Source of the DNA: Collinsella aerofaciens
GTDB lineage: Bacteria; Actinomycetota; Coriobacteriia; Coriobacteriales; Coriobacteriaceae
Reading direction: 5' to 3'
DNA: 28,583 bases
Assembly: GCA_008668235.1 (NCBI GenBank)
Contig: RQCP01000021.1
Coordinates: forward strand, 1 to 28,583
Of this stretch, positions 16,950 to 23,502 are shown one piece after another; the stretch's first letter is position 1; every line of letters starts with the position of its first letter. The notes under the pieces are model-generated. The model worked only from the letters and a program-made list of their open reading frames with translations, was not told the DNA's origin and searched no databases. Both the position numbers and the translations under genes were made by a program.

Positions 16950-17032
16950 TGTTGAAAACTTTGGAAAACGGACGAAAAGTTCTCAACATTGCCAACATGA
17001 CCTGTTGAAAACTCGATGAAATATCGTGAAAA
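16950..17032 (-). other. DnaA-box-like cluster upstream of the ATPase-dnaA operon (second part of a bipartite origin)
   Basis: Five 9-mers on the minus strand share the TTTTC core: TTTTCAACA (16950-16958), TTTTCCAAA (16960-16968), TTTTCGTCC (16970-16978), TTTTCAACA (17003-17011) and TTTTCACGA (17024-17032). The first three start exactly 10 bp apart, on one face of the helix. TTTTCAACA also occurs in the dnaA-dnaN gap, and the decamer ACTTTTCGTC occurs in both gaps. The cluster lies where the promoter of the ATPase-dnaA operon must be, so it may serve both in origin activity and in DnaA autoregulation. The region 16866-17210 holds this cluster and the rpmH promoter and no other gene that I can see. 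Confidence 0.65.
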
Positions 17033-17108
17033 GTTGCCATGCACCGCTAAATCGAACTCGGCTTATGGGGGAACCGTGTGAACTGCGCGACCTTTTACCT
17101 TTGATTTC

Positions 17109-17138
17109 TTGACATTTGAACATTGATTTCCCTACAAT
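17109..17138 (+). promoter_or_regulatory. Strong promoter of rpmH-rnpA
   Basis: TTGACA (17109-17114), 18 bases, TACAAT (17133-17138). The -35 is a perfect consensus and the -10 matches five of six. Transcription would begin near 17145, giving a leader of about 65 bases before rpmH. Confidence 0.85.
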
Positions 17139-17210
17139 CTTCAAGCTCACGTGTCTATATCTGCGTCCGCGCTCCCGCGGACACTCGAAATGCAGCAGGA
17201 GGAACTTAAG

Positions 17211-17345
17211 ATGAAGCGTACGTATCAGCCTAATAAGCGTAAGCGTGCCAAGACCCATGGCTTCCGTGCCCGTATGGCCACCAAGGGTGGTCGTGCCGTG
17301 CTCGCCCGTCGCCGCGCCAAGGGCCGCAAGCGTCTCACTGTCTAG
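17211..17345 (+). CDS. rpmH: Ribosomal protein bL34
   Basis: 44 residues, very basic, starting MKRTYQPNKRKRAKTHGFRA and ending in an Arg/Lys-rich tail, the classical L34 sequence. It is part of the large ribosomal subunit. The ATG at 17211 has AGGAGGAA 6 bases upstream; an in-frame upstream extension to 17151 is not needed and would start beyond the predicted transcription start. It is first in the run rpmH-rnpA-yidD-yidC-jag, 20 bp before rnpA, with a strong promoter. It diverges from the ATPase-dnaA operon, the common bacterial origin arrangement. Confidence 0.98.
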   Translation: MKRTYQPNKRKRAKTHGFRARMATKGGRAVLARRRAKGRKRLTV

Positions 17346-17365
17346 CAGCGATACACACATCTCGC

Positions 17366-17704
17366 ATGAAGACTATTAAGTCTCGGCAAGATTTCGAGCA
17401 TGTGTTCAGTCAGGGGCGTCGTTTCAATCACCCTCTGATTCGAATGACCATATGTGAATCGGTTGGCGAAGGCGACTCCGGAAGGGTCGCCTTCGTTGGT
17501 GCTAAACGGCTCGGTTGTGCAGTTGTGCGCAACCGTTCTAAGCGTGTGATGCGCGAGGCCGCCCGCAGCTGTGGATTTCCCGTTGCGGGTTATGACATCA
17601 TCTTGTTCGCAACTCCCAAGACGAGGGTTTCCTCGTCGCAGGAGATGGACAAGGCATTGCGTTCGCTTGTGAAACGCGCCGGCGTTGCCGGGGAGGAGCG
17701 ATGA
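17366..17704 (+). CDS. rnpA: Ribonuclease P protein component
   Basis: 112 residues, typical length. RnpA binds the RNase P RNA and helps it process pre-tRNA 5' ends. The hallmark RNR motif region is clear: GAKRLGCAVVRNRSKRVMREAAR, residues 46-67, and the N-terminus KTIKSRQDFEHVFSQGRRF matches the family. The start is ATG at 17366. Its stop overlaps the yidD start by 4 bp (ATGA), so the two are translationally coupled. Confidence 0.97.
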   Translation: MKTIKSRQDFEHVFSQGRRFNHPLIRMTICESVGEGDSGRVAFVGAKRLGCAVVRNRSKRVMREAARSCGFPVAGYDIILFATPKTRVSSSQEMDKALRSLVKRAGVAGEER

Positions 17705-17925
17705 GCAATCACGTTTTGCGACGTGTTGCCATCGCTCCTATTCGCATATATCAACAGGTTATTTCGCCCTTATTGCCTGACGCCTGCATTTATTACCCAA
17801 CGTGCTCGCAATACGCCGTCCAGGCGATTGAGAAGTACGGTGTTTTGAGAGGCTGCTGGCTTGCCGTGAGGCGCATCGCTCGCTGCAATCCCCTGCACGT
17901 CGGCGGTTATGACCCTGTGCCCTAG
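17701..17925 (+). CDS. yidD: Membrane protein insertion efficiency factor YidD
   Basis: 74 residues with all the family hallmarks: IRIYQQVISPLLPDACIYYPTCSQYAVQAIEKYG, then RCNPLHVGGYDPVP at the C-terminus. Three Cys (in DAC, PTC and GCW/RC) are in the usual places. YidD is a small membrane-associated protein that assists YidC-dependent insertion. It overlaps rnpA by 4 bp and is followed by yidC after 29 bp that include the GGAGGA ribosome-binding site of yidC. Confidence 0.95.
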   Translation: MSNHVLRRVAIAPIRIYQQVISPLLPDACIYYPTCSQYAVQAIEKYGVLRGCWLAVRRIARCNPLHVGGYDPVP

Positions 17926-17954
17926 CGGGCACTCGCTATCGGAGGAAAACTTAC

Positions 17955-18725
17955 ATGTGGGATTGGATCGTTAACATCCTTTTCGAGCTGCTCAAGCTCA
18001 TCCAGACCTTTGCGGTCGACTGGGGCCTGTCCATCATCATCCTGGTGGTCATCATCCGTCTGCTGCTGACGCCGCTCATGCTCAAGTCGACCAAGTCGAC
18101 GGCTCGCATGCAGGTGCTGCAGCCCAAGATGCTCGAGATCCAGGAGCGCTATGCCGACGATCCCCAGCGTCAGGCCGAGGAGATGCAGAAGTTCTACAGC
18201 GAGAACAAGTTCAACCCCATGGCTGGCTGTCTGCCGCTGCTGATTCAGATGCCTATCCTGTTCGCCCTGTTTACATTGCTGCGCAACCTGCCGCAGTACT
18301 TTAACGACGGCACGTTCTCGTTCTTCAACATCCTGCCCGACCTGACCACCACGCCGAGCGCTTCCTTTGCCGATGGCTTTATGGTTGCACTGCCTGCGCT
18401 GGTTTGCCTGATCCTGTTCGCCGTCCTGACCCTGATTCCGCAGCTCTATATGTCGCGCAACCAGACCGGCCAGCAGGCTCAGAGCATGCGTATGATGGCC
18501 GTTGTCATGACGGTCATGATGCTTTGGATGGGCTGGAGCCTTCCCGTTGGTGTTCTGCTGTACTACGACGTCTCGTCTGCTTGGCAGGTTATCCAGCAGA
18601 TTTTTGTGACGCAGAAGGTCATCGACAAGGCGAAGGCCGATGAGGAGGAGCGTCTTAAGAACGCTCCGCTGCAGGTTGAGGTCACTCGTCGAGAGAAGAA
18701 GCCGCGCCCGCACAAGAAGAAGTAG
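17955..18725 (+). CDS. yidC: Membrane protein insertase YidC/Oxa1
   Basis: 256 residues, the short Gram-positive/actinobacterial form without the large periplasmic domain of E. coli YidC and without a lipobox. An amphipathic N-terminal helix is followed by five membrane segments: ~24-45, ~92-110 (PLLIQMPILFALFTLLRNL), ~138-165 and two in the stretch 175-215. The conserved Arg of the hydrophilic groove is Arg35 (VVIIRLLLTPL). The cytosolic loop between the first two helices is charged (QPKMLEIQERYADDPQRQAEEMQKFY), as expected, and the C-terminus is a Lys/Arg-rich ribosome-binding-type tail. jag follows after 44 bp that contain a 12-bp palindrome. Confidence 0.96.
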   Translation: MWDWIVNILFELLKLIQTFAVDWGLSIIILVVIIRLLLTPLMLKSTKSTARMQVLQPKMLEIQERYADDPQRQAEEMQKFYSENKFNPMAGCLPLLIQMPILFALFTLLRNLPQYFNDGTFSFFNILPDLTTTPSASFADGFMVALPALVCLILFAVLTLIPQLYMSRNQTGQQAQSMRMMAVVMTVMMLWMGWSLPVGVLLYYDVSSAWQVIQQIFVTQKVIDKAKADEEERLKNAPLQVEVTRREKKPRPHKKK

Positions 18726-18742
18726 TGGGATATCAATCTTAT

Positions 18743-18755
18743 TTAGGTACCTAAC
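18743..18755. repeat. Palindrome TTAGGTACCTAA(C), copy 1
   Basis: A 12-bp perfect palindrome TTAGGTACCTAA between yidC and jag, 15 bases before the jag start and just before its ribosome-binding site. The same 13 bases (with the final C) recur at 22247-22259. Two occurrences in 28.6 kb would be unexpected for a random 13-mer. It could be an operator; the TTAGGT half resembles DtxR-family half-sites, but this is only a resemblance. Confidence 0.4.
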
Positions 18756-18769
18756 TTTTGGAGTACGTT

Positions 18770-19339
18770 ATGTCTGAAGAGATCATCGAGGATATGCTTG
18801 AGGAGGTTGCCCCGCAGGTCGCGGGCGATTATCCCGAGATTGCACAGCGCTACAAGGCTGGTGAAGAGCTGACCGATGAGGAGCTCGACACCATTGCCGA
18901 TGTTGCGATTTCCATCCTGCGTTCCATTCTTTCGCACTTCGATGCTGCCAACTCTCCTATCGATGAGTATGAGGGCGACGAGGGTGAGCTGATTCTGGAT
19001 GTAACGGCTCCCGATCTTGCTGTTCTCATTGGCCGTCATGGGCGCACCCTTGATGCCCTTCAGGTTATGTTCTCTTTGCTGGTGAGCCGCAAGCTTGGCT
19101 TTAGGTATCCGGTTGTAGTGGACGTAGAGGGATACAAGAGCCGTCGTCAGGAAAAGGTTGCCTCCATGGCTCAGTCTGCTGCCGAGCGTGCCATTCGCAC
19201 TCATAAAAGTGTTTCGCTTCCGCCCATGAATGCCTACGAGCGTCGTCTGGTTCACATTGCACTTCGTGGCAATGATGCCGTCGATACTCATTCTGAGGGT
19301 TCTGACCCTGATCGCCATGTGGTGATTGTTGCTCGATAA
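18770..19339 (+). CDS. jag: RNA-binding protein Jag/KhpB (KH and R3H domains)
   Basis: 189 residues from the ATG at 18770, chosen because GGAG (18760-18763) lies 6 bases upstream; a TTG at 18758 would overlap that site. A helical acidic N-terminal region (1-72) is followed by a KH domain (~74-120) with the GxxG loop GRHG at 88-91, and an R3H domain (~128-189) with RRLVHIAL. The Jag-N domain of Firmicutes is not present. KhpB partners with KhpA in RNA binding that affects cell division and elongation in streptococci; the role in this organism is inferred. It ends the rpmH operon, with a strong terminator after it. Confidence 0.93.
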   Translation: MSEEIIEDMLEEVAPQVAGDYPEIAQRYKAGEELTDEELDTIADVAISILRSILSHFDAANSPIDEYEGDEGELILDVTAPDLAVLIGRHGRTLDALQVMFSLLVSRKLGFRYPVVVDVEGYKSRRQEKVASMAQSAAERAIRTHKSVSLPPMNAYERRLVHIALRGNDAVDTHSEGSDPDRHVVIVAR

Positions 19340-19357
19340 TCTACTCGAGCTTATGCT

Positions 19358-19389
19358 AAGGGGACGTGGTTTCCACGTCCCCTTTTTTT
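19358..19389 (+). terminator. Rho-independent terminator after jag
   Basis: AAGGGGACGTGG (19358-19369) and CCACGTCCCCTT (19373-19384) form a 12-bp perfect stem with a TTT loop, followed by a T-run to 19389. It closes the rpmH-rnpA-yidD-yidC-jag unit. Confidence 0.95.
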
Positions 19390-19435
19390 GTCAAAAGTTC
19401 TCGATACACTGATTTTTGTCAGAAAGGAGCTTTCG

Positions 19436-20173
19436 TTGTTAGTACTTACTGATCATCAGGCTGACGAGATGTTGAGTCGTCTAACTTCCTATTGCAAAGA
19501 GTATTCCTTGAGCGTAACTGATGTTGAGCTGAGGAAATGTATCCAGCATTTGGATTTGGTTCTTGAAACAAATAAGACAACCAATCTCACCCGTATTCTT
19601 AACGTAGGAGATGCTGCAGTACTTCATATCCTCGATTCACTTGTTTTGCTTCCCTATATCAATAAGGCTCCAGAGGGAGCTTTGCTTGATATGGGTACAG
19701 GTGCTGGCTTCCCTGGTATTCCGTTAACCATAGCCTCACATCGTAAAGCTACTTATATTGACTCTGTTGGCAAGAAGGTTGATGCTGTCAATTCTTTTGT
19801 TCATGCTCTTGGATTGAAACATGCTCATGCGGTTCATGATCGTCTTGAAGAATATGCTCGAAGCCATAAGAAGCAGTTCTCTGTTGTAACCGCCCGCGCA
19901 CTGGCCCCTCTACCGATTCTTGTTGAGTATGCGGCTCCGTACCTCAAGGATGGAGGGCTATTTGTTATCACCAAGGGCAATCCATCTGATGAGGAGCTTG
20001 CTTCCGGCATGTCAGCAGCTAAGATCTGCGGTTTTACTTCGCTTCTGAGTGACGCAATCGATTTGCCTGATGACTTGGGCCACAGGGAGTTCATTGTTCT
20101 CAAGAAGAATCATCCTGCATCTGTTTCATTGCCTCGTGCAAATGGCATGGCAAAGAAGAATCCGCTTGCCTAG
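19436..20173 (+). CDS. rsmG: 16S rRNA (guanine-N7) methyltransferase RsmG (GidB)
   Basis: 245 residues from TTG at 19436, chosen because AAAGGAG (19423-19429) lies 6 bases upstream; the longer frame starts with a TTG inside the T-run of the jag terminator and is not credible. RsmG makes m7G527 in 16S rRNA, and its loss gives low-level streptomycin resistance. The N-terminal helix region contains LETNKTTNLTRI, the family's variant of the NKxxNLT motif, followed by LLDMGTGAGFPGIPL for S-adenosylmethionine and VTARALAPLPILVEYAAPYLK. The C-terminal tail after IVLKK is extended and basic. GC is clearly lower than in the genes to the left, as in the following parA, parB and YtxH-like genes. Confidence 0.95.
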   Translation: MLVLTDHQADEMLSRLTSYCKEYSLSVTDVELRKCIQHLDLVLETNKTTNLTRILNVGDAAVLHILDSLVLLPYINKAPEGALLDMGTGAGFPGIPLTIASHRKATYIDSVGKKVDAVNSFVHALGLKHAHAVHDRLEEYARSHKKQFSVVTARALAPLPILVEYAAPYLKDGGLFVITKGNPSDEELASGMSAAKICGFTSLLSDAIDLPDDLGHREFIVLKKNHPASVSLPRANGMAKKNPLA

Positions 20174-20174
20174 A

Positions 20175-20190
20175 TGTTTCACGTGAAACA
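20175..20190. other. parS site 1
   Basis: TGTTTCACGTGAAACA, a perfect 16-bp palindrome identical to the Bacillus subtilis-type parS consensus. It lies 2 bases past the rsmG stop. First of three copies starting at 39-bp steps. Confidence 0.97.
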
Positions 20191-20213
20191 TAATGGATAC
20201 TAACAACTTGCAG

Positions 20214-20229
20214 TGTTTCACGTGAAACA
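20214..20229. other. parS site 2
   Basis: A second perfect TGTTTCACGTGAAACA, 39 bp from the first start to start. The 23-bp spacers on both sides have the same length but unrelated sequence. Confidence 0.97.
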
Positions 20230-20252
20230 TGGCGGTTGATATCGATTCGGAA

Positions 20253-20268
20253 TGTTTCACGTGAAACA
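20253..20268. other. parS site 3
   Basis: A third perfect TGTTTCACGTGAAACA, again 39 bp on, about 40 bp before the parA start. ParB bound here could spread over the parA promoter or leader. Confidence 0.97.
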
Positions 20269-20307
20269 TCCTCCGTTTGACAGCTTTAATACACACCAGG
20301 AGGGACC

Positions 20308-21108
20308 GTGGGATTTCGCGACGTTAAGCGTTCTAAGAGCGCAAAAGACACGCGTATCATTGCAATCATCAATCAAAAAGGCGGCGTCGGTAAGTCAACG
20401 ACGGCTGTAAACCTTGCAGCAGCACTTGGTGAGCAGGGTCGTAAGACACTGATTGTCGATTTTGATCCGCAGGGAAACAGCACCAGTGGATTCGGAATTG
20501 AAAAAGAAGACCTTGATCACTGCATCTATGATGCATTGTTGAATGATGTGCCGGCAGAATCACTTGTTCTTGATACAAATTGCAAAAAGGTATTCGTAAT
20601 TCCAGCTACAATTCAGCTTGCAGGTGCCGAAATTGAGCTCGTAAGCGCAATTGCACGTGAAACCCGCCTCAAAGATTTGCTTGAGCCGATTCAGGACGAG
20701 TTTGATTTTATTTTCATTGACTGTCCTCCTTCGCTCGGCCTGCTTACTATCAACGCTTTGACCGCAGCAGACAGCGTTTTGATTCCGATCCAGTGCGAAT
20801 ATTACGCACTCGAGGGCGTTACGAAGCTGCTTGAGTCAATGAAGATGGTCAAATCACGGCTGAACAAGGGCTTAGACACCTATGGAGTGCTTATGACCAT
20901 GTATGACTCGCGTACTTCACTATCGAATCAGGTTGTTGAGGAGGTTCAATCGTACTTTGGTGATAAGGCGTTTAAGACGTTGATCCCCCGTACGGTTAAA
21001 ATCTCTGAAGCTCCGTCTTTTGGAGAACCGGTAATTACCTATGCACCTCAAAATAAGGGTGCAAAAGCATATATGAACCTTGCAAAAGAGGTGATCAAGC
21101 GTGCCTAG
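20308..21108 (+). CDS. parA: Chromosome-partitioning ATPase ParA (Soj)
   Basis: 266 residues. ParA uses ATP-dependent nonspecific DNA binding to move ParB-parS complexes, and Soj also controls DnaA in B. subtilis. The deviant Walker A KGGVGKST is at 24-31 with the signature Lys in front; Walker A' IVDFDPQGNSTSG and Walker B FIFIDCPPSLG follow. The C-terminal half (IPIQCEYYALEGV, LMTMYDSRTSLSNQVVEEV, TVKISEAPSFGEPV) is typical of the chromosomal Soj group. The 20-residue N-terminal extension is basic. The start is GTG at 20308 with AGGAGG upstream. It overlaps parB by 8 bp. Three parS sites lie directly upstream. Confidence 0.97.
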   Translation: MGFRDVKRSKSAKDTRIIAIINQKGGVGKSTTAVNLAAALGEQGRKTLIVDFDPQGNSTSGFGIEKEDLDHCIYDALLNDVPAESLVLDTNCKKVFVIPATIQLAGAEIELVSAIARETRLKDLLEPIQDEFDFIFIDCPPSLGLLTINALTAADSVLIPIQCEYYALEGVTKLLESMKMVKSRLNKGLDTYGVLMTMYDSRTSLSNQVVEEVQSYFGDKAFKTLIPRTVKISEAPSFGEPVITYAPQNKGAKAYMNLAKEVIKRA

Positions 21109-22006
21109 TGTAAAGAAACGTGGCGGATTGGGACGTGGACTCAATGCTTTGGTCTCAGAGGCCGAGTATGAGACCGGTGGTTCGGCTGCGTCGACTTCGA
21201 ATGCCGCATCTGAAATAAAACTACCTATTGAGGATATCGTTCCCAACCCTAATCAGCCGCGAATTCACTTTAACGAAACTGAACTTCGTGAGTTGAGCGA
21301 GTCAATCCAAGAACATGGCGTCTTGCAGCCGCTTTTGGTTCGCAAGCATGGAAACGGCTATGAGATCATCGCTGGTGAGCGTCGTTACCAAGCGTCAAAG
21401 CTTGCTGGTCTTGAGGAGCTGCCTGTCATCATTAAAGATGTTAATGATGAAGAGATGCTTGCTCTTGCACTTATCGAAAACCTTCAGCGTTCTGATCTGA
21501 ATCCTGTCGAAGAGGCTAAGGGCTATCGCCAGCTCATAGATGCCAGCGATATGACCCAGGAGGCATTGTCAAAGGCTGTAAGCAAGTCACGCTCTGCAAT
21601 TACAAACTCGCTACGCCTTCTTGATCTTCCCAAAGTTGTTCAGCAGATGATATTTGAGGGCAAACTTACTGCTGGTCATGCACGTGCGATTCTTGCAGTT
21701 CCCTATGAGGATGCTCGAATTCGACTTGCTGAGAAGGTTGTTGCAGAGGGTCTTTCCGTAAGAGCGACAGAAAATCTTGCTCCGTTGTTTTCTGCCGGAG
21801 AGATACCTAAGACTCCGAGGCCTGCAACGCCTCAGTCTTTTAAAAAGGCTGCCCGCGTGCTTCGTCAGGTTTTTAATACCAACGTGCGTGTGAAGAGCTC
21901 GCGAGGAAAGAATAAGATTGAGATTGAGTTTAAAGACGAGGAAGAGCTCTCTCGTATTCTTGGCGAAATGATTCAGTTTGATCAAGGAGGCCAAGATGAG
22001 GAATAA
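21101..22006 (+). CDS. parB: Chromosome-partitioning protein ParB (Spo0J)
   Basis: 301 residues. ParB is a CTP-dependent DNA clamp loaded at parS. The N-terminal basic KKRGGLGRGLNAL segment (5-17) is the ParA-stimulating peptide. The CTP-binding domain has IVPNPNQPR (46-54), GERRYQAS (92-99, the arginine-containing C motif) and ENLQRSDLNPVEEA (126-139). The helix-turn-helix for parS recognition is at about 151-172 (TQEALSKAVSKSRSAITNSLRLL). The C-terminal dimerisation segment ends IEIEFKDEEELSRILGEMI. The GTG at 21101 lies inside the end of parA. The perfect parS sites agree with the conserved HTH. Confidence 0.97.
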   Translation: MPSVKKRGGLGRGLNALVSEAEYETGGSAASTSNAASEIKLPIEDIVPNPNQPRIHFNETELRELSESIQEHGVLQPLLVRKHGNGYEIIAGERRYQASKLAGLEELPVIIKDVNDEEMLALALIENLQRSDLNPVEEAKGYRQLIDASDMTQEALSKAVSKSRSAITNSLRLLDLPKVVQQMIFEGKLTAGHARAILAVPYEDARIRLAEKVVAEGLSVRATENLAPLFSAGEIPKTPRPATPQSFKKAARVLRQVFNTNVRVKSSRGKNKIEIEFKDEEELSRILGEMIQFDQGGQDEE

Positions 22007-22250
22007 GATTTTATCAGCGATTGCATTGATGACGACTGTCGCGGCTGGTGCCTTTGCTGGCTATAAGATCGCGACAGACGATGAACTTCGAGGTCGTTTG
22101 CTTCGTGGCGCGCAAGATATCGTCGATACTTCCAAAAAGAAAATGGATGTTATGACGGAAGATGTTGCCATGCGTACTGCTCAGGTAACGAAGAATCCCA
22201 AGATTAATCAAGGTTGGGTCAGCAACCAATGGGAAAATGTAGGCTATTAG
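21996..22250 (+). CDS. Small YtxH-like membrane protein
   Basis: 84 residues from the ATG at 21996, selected because AAGGAGG (21984-21990) lies 5 bases upstream. One N-terminal hydrophobic segment (about 4-25: ILSAIALMTTVAAGAFAGYKIA) is followed by a charged, helical tail (ELRGRLLRGAQDIVDTSKKKMDVM), the layout of YtxH-type proteins. The assignment is by pattern only. It overlaps the end of parB by 11 bp, so it is translationally coupled to parB. The function is unknown. Its stop codon lies inside the second TTAGGTACCTAAC palindrome. Confidence 0.75.
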   Translation: MRNKILSAIALMTTVAAGAFAGYKIATDDELRGRLLRGAQDIVDTSKKKMDVMTEDVAMRTAQVTKNPKINQGWVSNQWENVGY

Positions 22251-22259
22251 GTACCTAAC
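22247..22259. repeat. Palindrome TTAGGTACCTAA(C), copy 2
   Basis: Same 13 bases as at 18743-18755. Here it overlaps the stop codon of the YtxH-like gene and lies 21 bases before the terminator stem. A downstream location is unusual for a repressor operator. Confidence 0.4.
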
Positions 22260-22279
22260 AATTACTCAGCATATTTTGA

Positions 22280-22320
22280 GGGGTCCTTGTCTGATTCATG
22301 AGACAAGGACCCCTTATTTT
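22280..22320 (+). terminator. Rho-independent terminator after the parAB unit
   Basis: GGGGTCCTTGTCT (22280-22292) and AGACAAGGACCCC (22301-22313) form a perfect 13-bp stem with an 8-base loop, followed by TTATTTT. Confidence 0.93.
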
Positions 22321-22375
22321 GACCGTAAAAAATGGGACAGGTAGCAGCTGATTCAAAATTAAGGTCAATAAATGA

Positions 22376-22412
22376 AACGACCCCGGTTGCATATTCTGTA
22401 ACCGGGGTCGTT
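22376..22412 (-). terminator. Rho-independent terminator of rlmN
   Basis: AACGACCCCGGTT (22376-22388) and its exact inverse (22400-22412) form a 13-bp stem with an 11-base loop. On the minus strand it continues TTCATTTATTG. It faces the terminator of the parAB unit, isolating the convergent units. Confidence 0.85.
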
Positions 22413-22415
22413 CGA

Positions 22416-22431
22416 TGTTTCACATGAAACG
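22416..22431. other. Degenerate parS-like site near rlmN
   Basis: TGTTTCACATGAAACG matches parS at 14 of 16 positions (one central base and the last base differ). It lies between the rlmN terminator and stop codon, 2.2 kb from the perfect parS cluster. Confidence 0.5.
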
Positions 22432-22449
22432 TTTTGGGATGCGACTCCC

Positions 22450-23502
22450 CTATGCGTTCTTCTGAACTTTGAAGCGCTGCTTCAGCTGTCCGCAAGCGGC
22501 GTCAATATCGTTACCACGGGAGTTACGAATCGTGGTCTCGATGCCACGGGACTCAAGACGACGCTGAAGATCCTCAACCTTATGAATCGGCGACGGCTTG
22601 AGCGGGCTACCCTCGATGTCGTTAAGCTGAATCAGGTTAACGTGGCACAACGTTCCCTCGCAGAAGTCGCAGAGCGCCTGCATCTCGGGATTCGTATCGT
22701 TGACGCCTTCGATCATGGCATACTCATAGGTCGGGCGGCGGCCAGTCTTCTCGGTGTAGAGCTGAAGCGCCTCGTGAAGGCGAAGCAGCGTGTACTTCTT
22801 AACACCGGGCATGAGCTTGTTGCGCGTCGACTGGATGGCGGAATGCAGGGAAACGGCAAGCGTGAACTGCTCGGGGATGTCGGCAAATTTGCGAATACCG
22901 GGAATAACGCCGCTGGTAGAGACGGTGAGATGACGAGCGCCGATACCGATGCCATCGGGGTCGTTGAGGATTCGCAGCGCCTTGAGAACCTCGTCGTAGT
23001 TGGCAAACGGCTCACCCTGGCCCATGAAGACAACGCTCGTGGCGCGCTCGCCAAAGTCGTTGGATACATGAAGTACCTGGTCGACGATCTCTTGAGCGGT
23101 CAGCGAGCGCTTGAGGCCGTTGAGACCGGTAGCGCAAAAGGCGCAGCCCATGCCGCAGCCTGCCTGGGTGGAAACGCAGACGGAAAGCTTGTTACGACGG
23201 GGCATACCGACAGTCTCGACGGAAACGCCGTCGTGGTACTCGAGCAGATACTTACGAGAGCCATCTTTGGAAACCTGCTTGGTTAGTTCAGTCGGCGTGT
23301 CAAAGGCAAAAGCCTCTTTAAGCTGCTCGCGGAAAGCCTTGGGAAGGTTGGTCATATCGTCAAACGAACAAACGTTCTTCTCAAAGACCCATTCGATGAG
23401 CTGCTTCGCGCGGAAGGCGGGCTGGCCAAGTTCGGCCACGAGCTCGCGAATATCGTTTTGGCTCAAGTCGCGAATGTCCTGAGATTTAGTCCTGGGATTC
23501 AT
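22450..23502 (-). CDS. rlmN: 23S rRNA/tRNA (adenine-C2) methyltransferase RlmN
   Basis: 350 residues. RlmN is a radical-SAM enzyme that makes m2A2503 in 23S rRNA and m2A37 in tRNAs. The radical-SAM motif CxxxCxxC is Cys116, Cys120 and Cys123 (CGMGCAFCATG), and the methyl-carrying second Cys is Cys337 in the DAACGQL motif. SVVFMGQGEPFANYD and TVSTSGVIPGI are further family blocks. I prefer RlmN over Cfr because of the chromosomal setting and the general motif pattern. The ATG at 23502 has AAAGG about 6 bases upstream. It diverges from ddl with 85 bp between. Confidence 0.95.
   Translation of the reverse strand: MNPRTKSQDIRDLSQNDIRELVAELGQPAFRAKQLIEWVFEKNVCSFDDMTNLPKAFREQLKEAFAFDTPTELTKQVSKDGSRKYLLEYHDGVSVETVGMPRRNKLSVCVSTQAGCGMGCAFCATGLNGLKRSLTAQEIVDQVLHVSNDFGERATSVVFMGQGEPFANYDEVLKALRILNDPDGIGIGARHLTVSTSGVIPGIRKFADIPEQFTLAVSLHSAIQSTRNKLMPGVKKYTLLRLHEALQLYTEKTGRRPTYEYAMIEGVNDTNPEMQALCDFCEGTLCHVNLIQLNDIEGSPLKPSPIHKVEDLQRRLESRGIETTIRNSRGNDIDAACGQLKQRFKVQKNA

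Noticed and set aside
15672..16955. Plus-strand Leu/Arg/His-rich 427-codon frame opposite the GHKL-ATPase gene
   Set aside because: Its composition is the antisense of the Gln/Pro-rich linker, while the minus-strand frame carries clear GHKL and winged-helix motifs.
17151..17210. Upstream in-frame extension of rpmH
   Set aside because: bL34 starts at MKRTYQPN across bacteria, and a perfect ribosome-binding site precedes the ATG at 17211.
20277..20282. Perfect TTGACA just before parA as a -35
   Set aside because: No -10-like hexamer lies at 16-18 bases; that position is already the parA ribosome-binding site and start codon.
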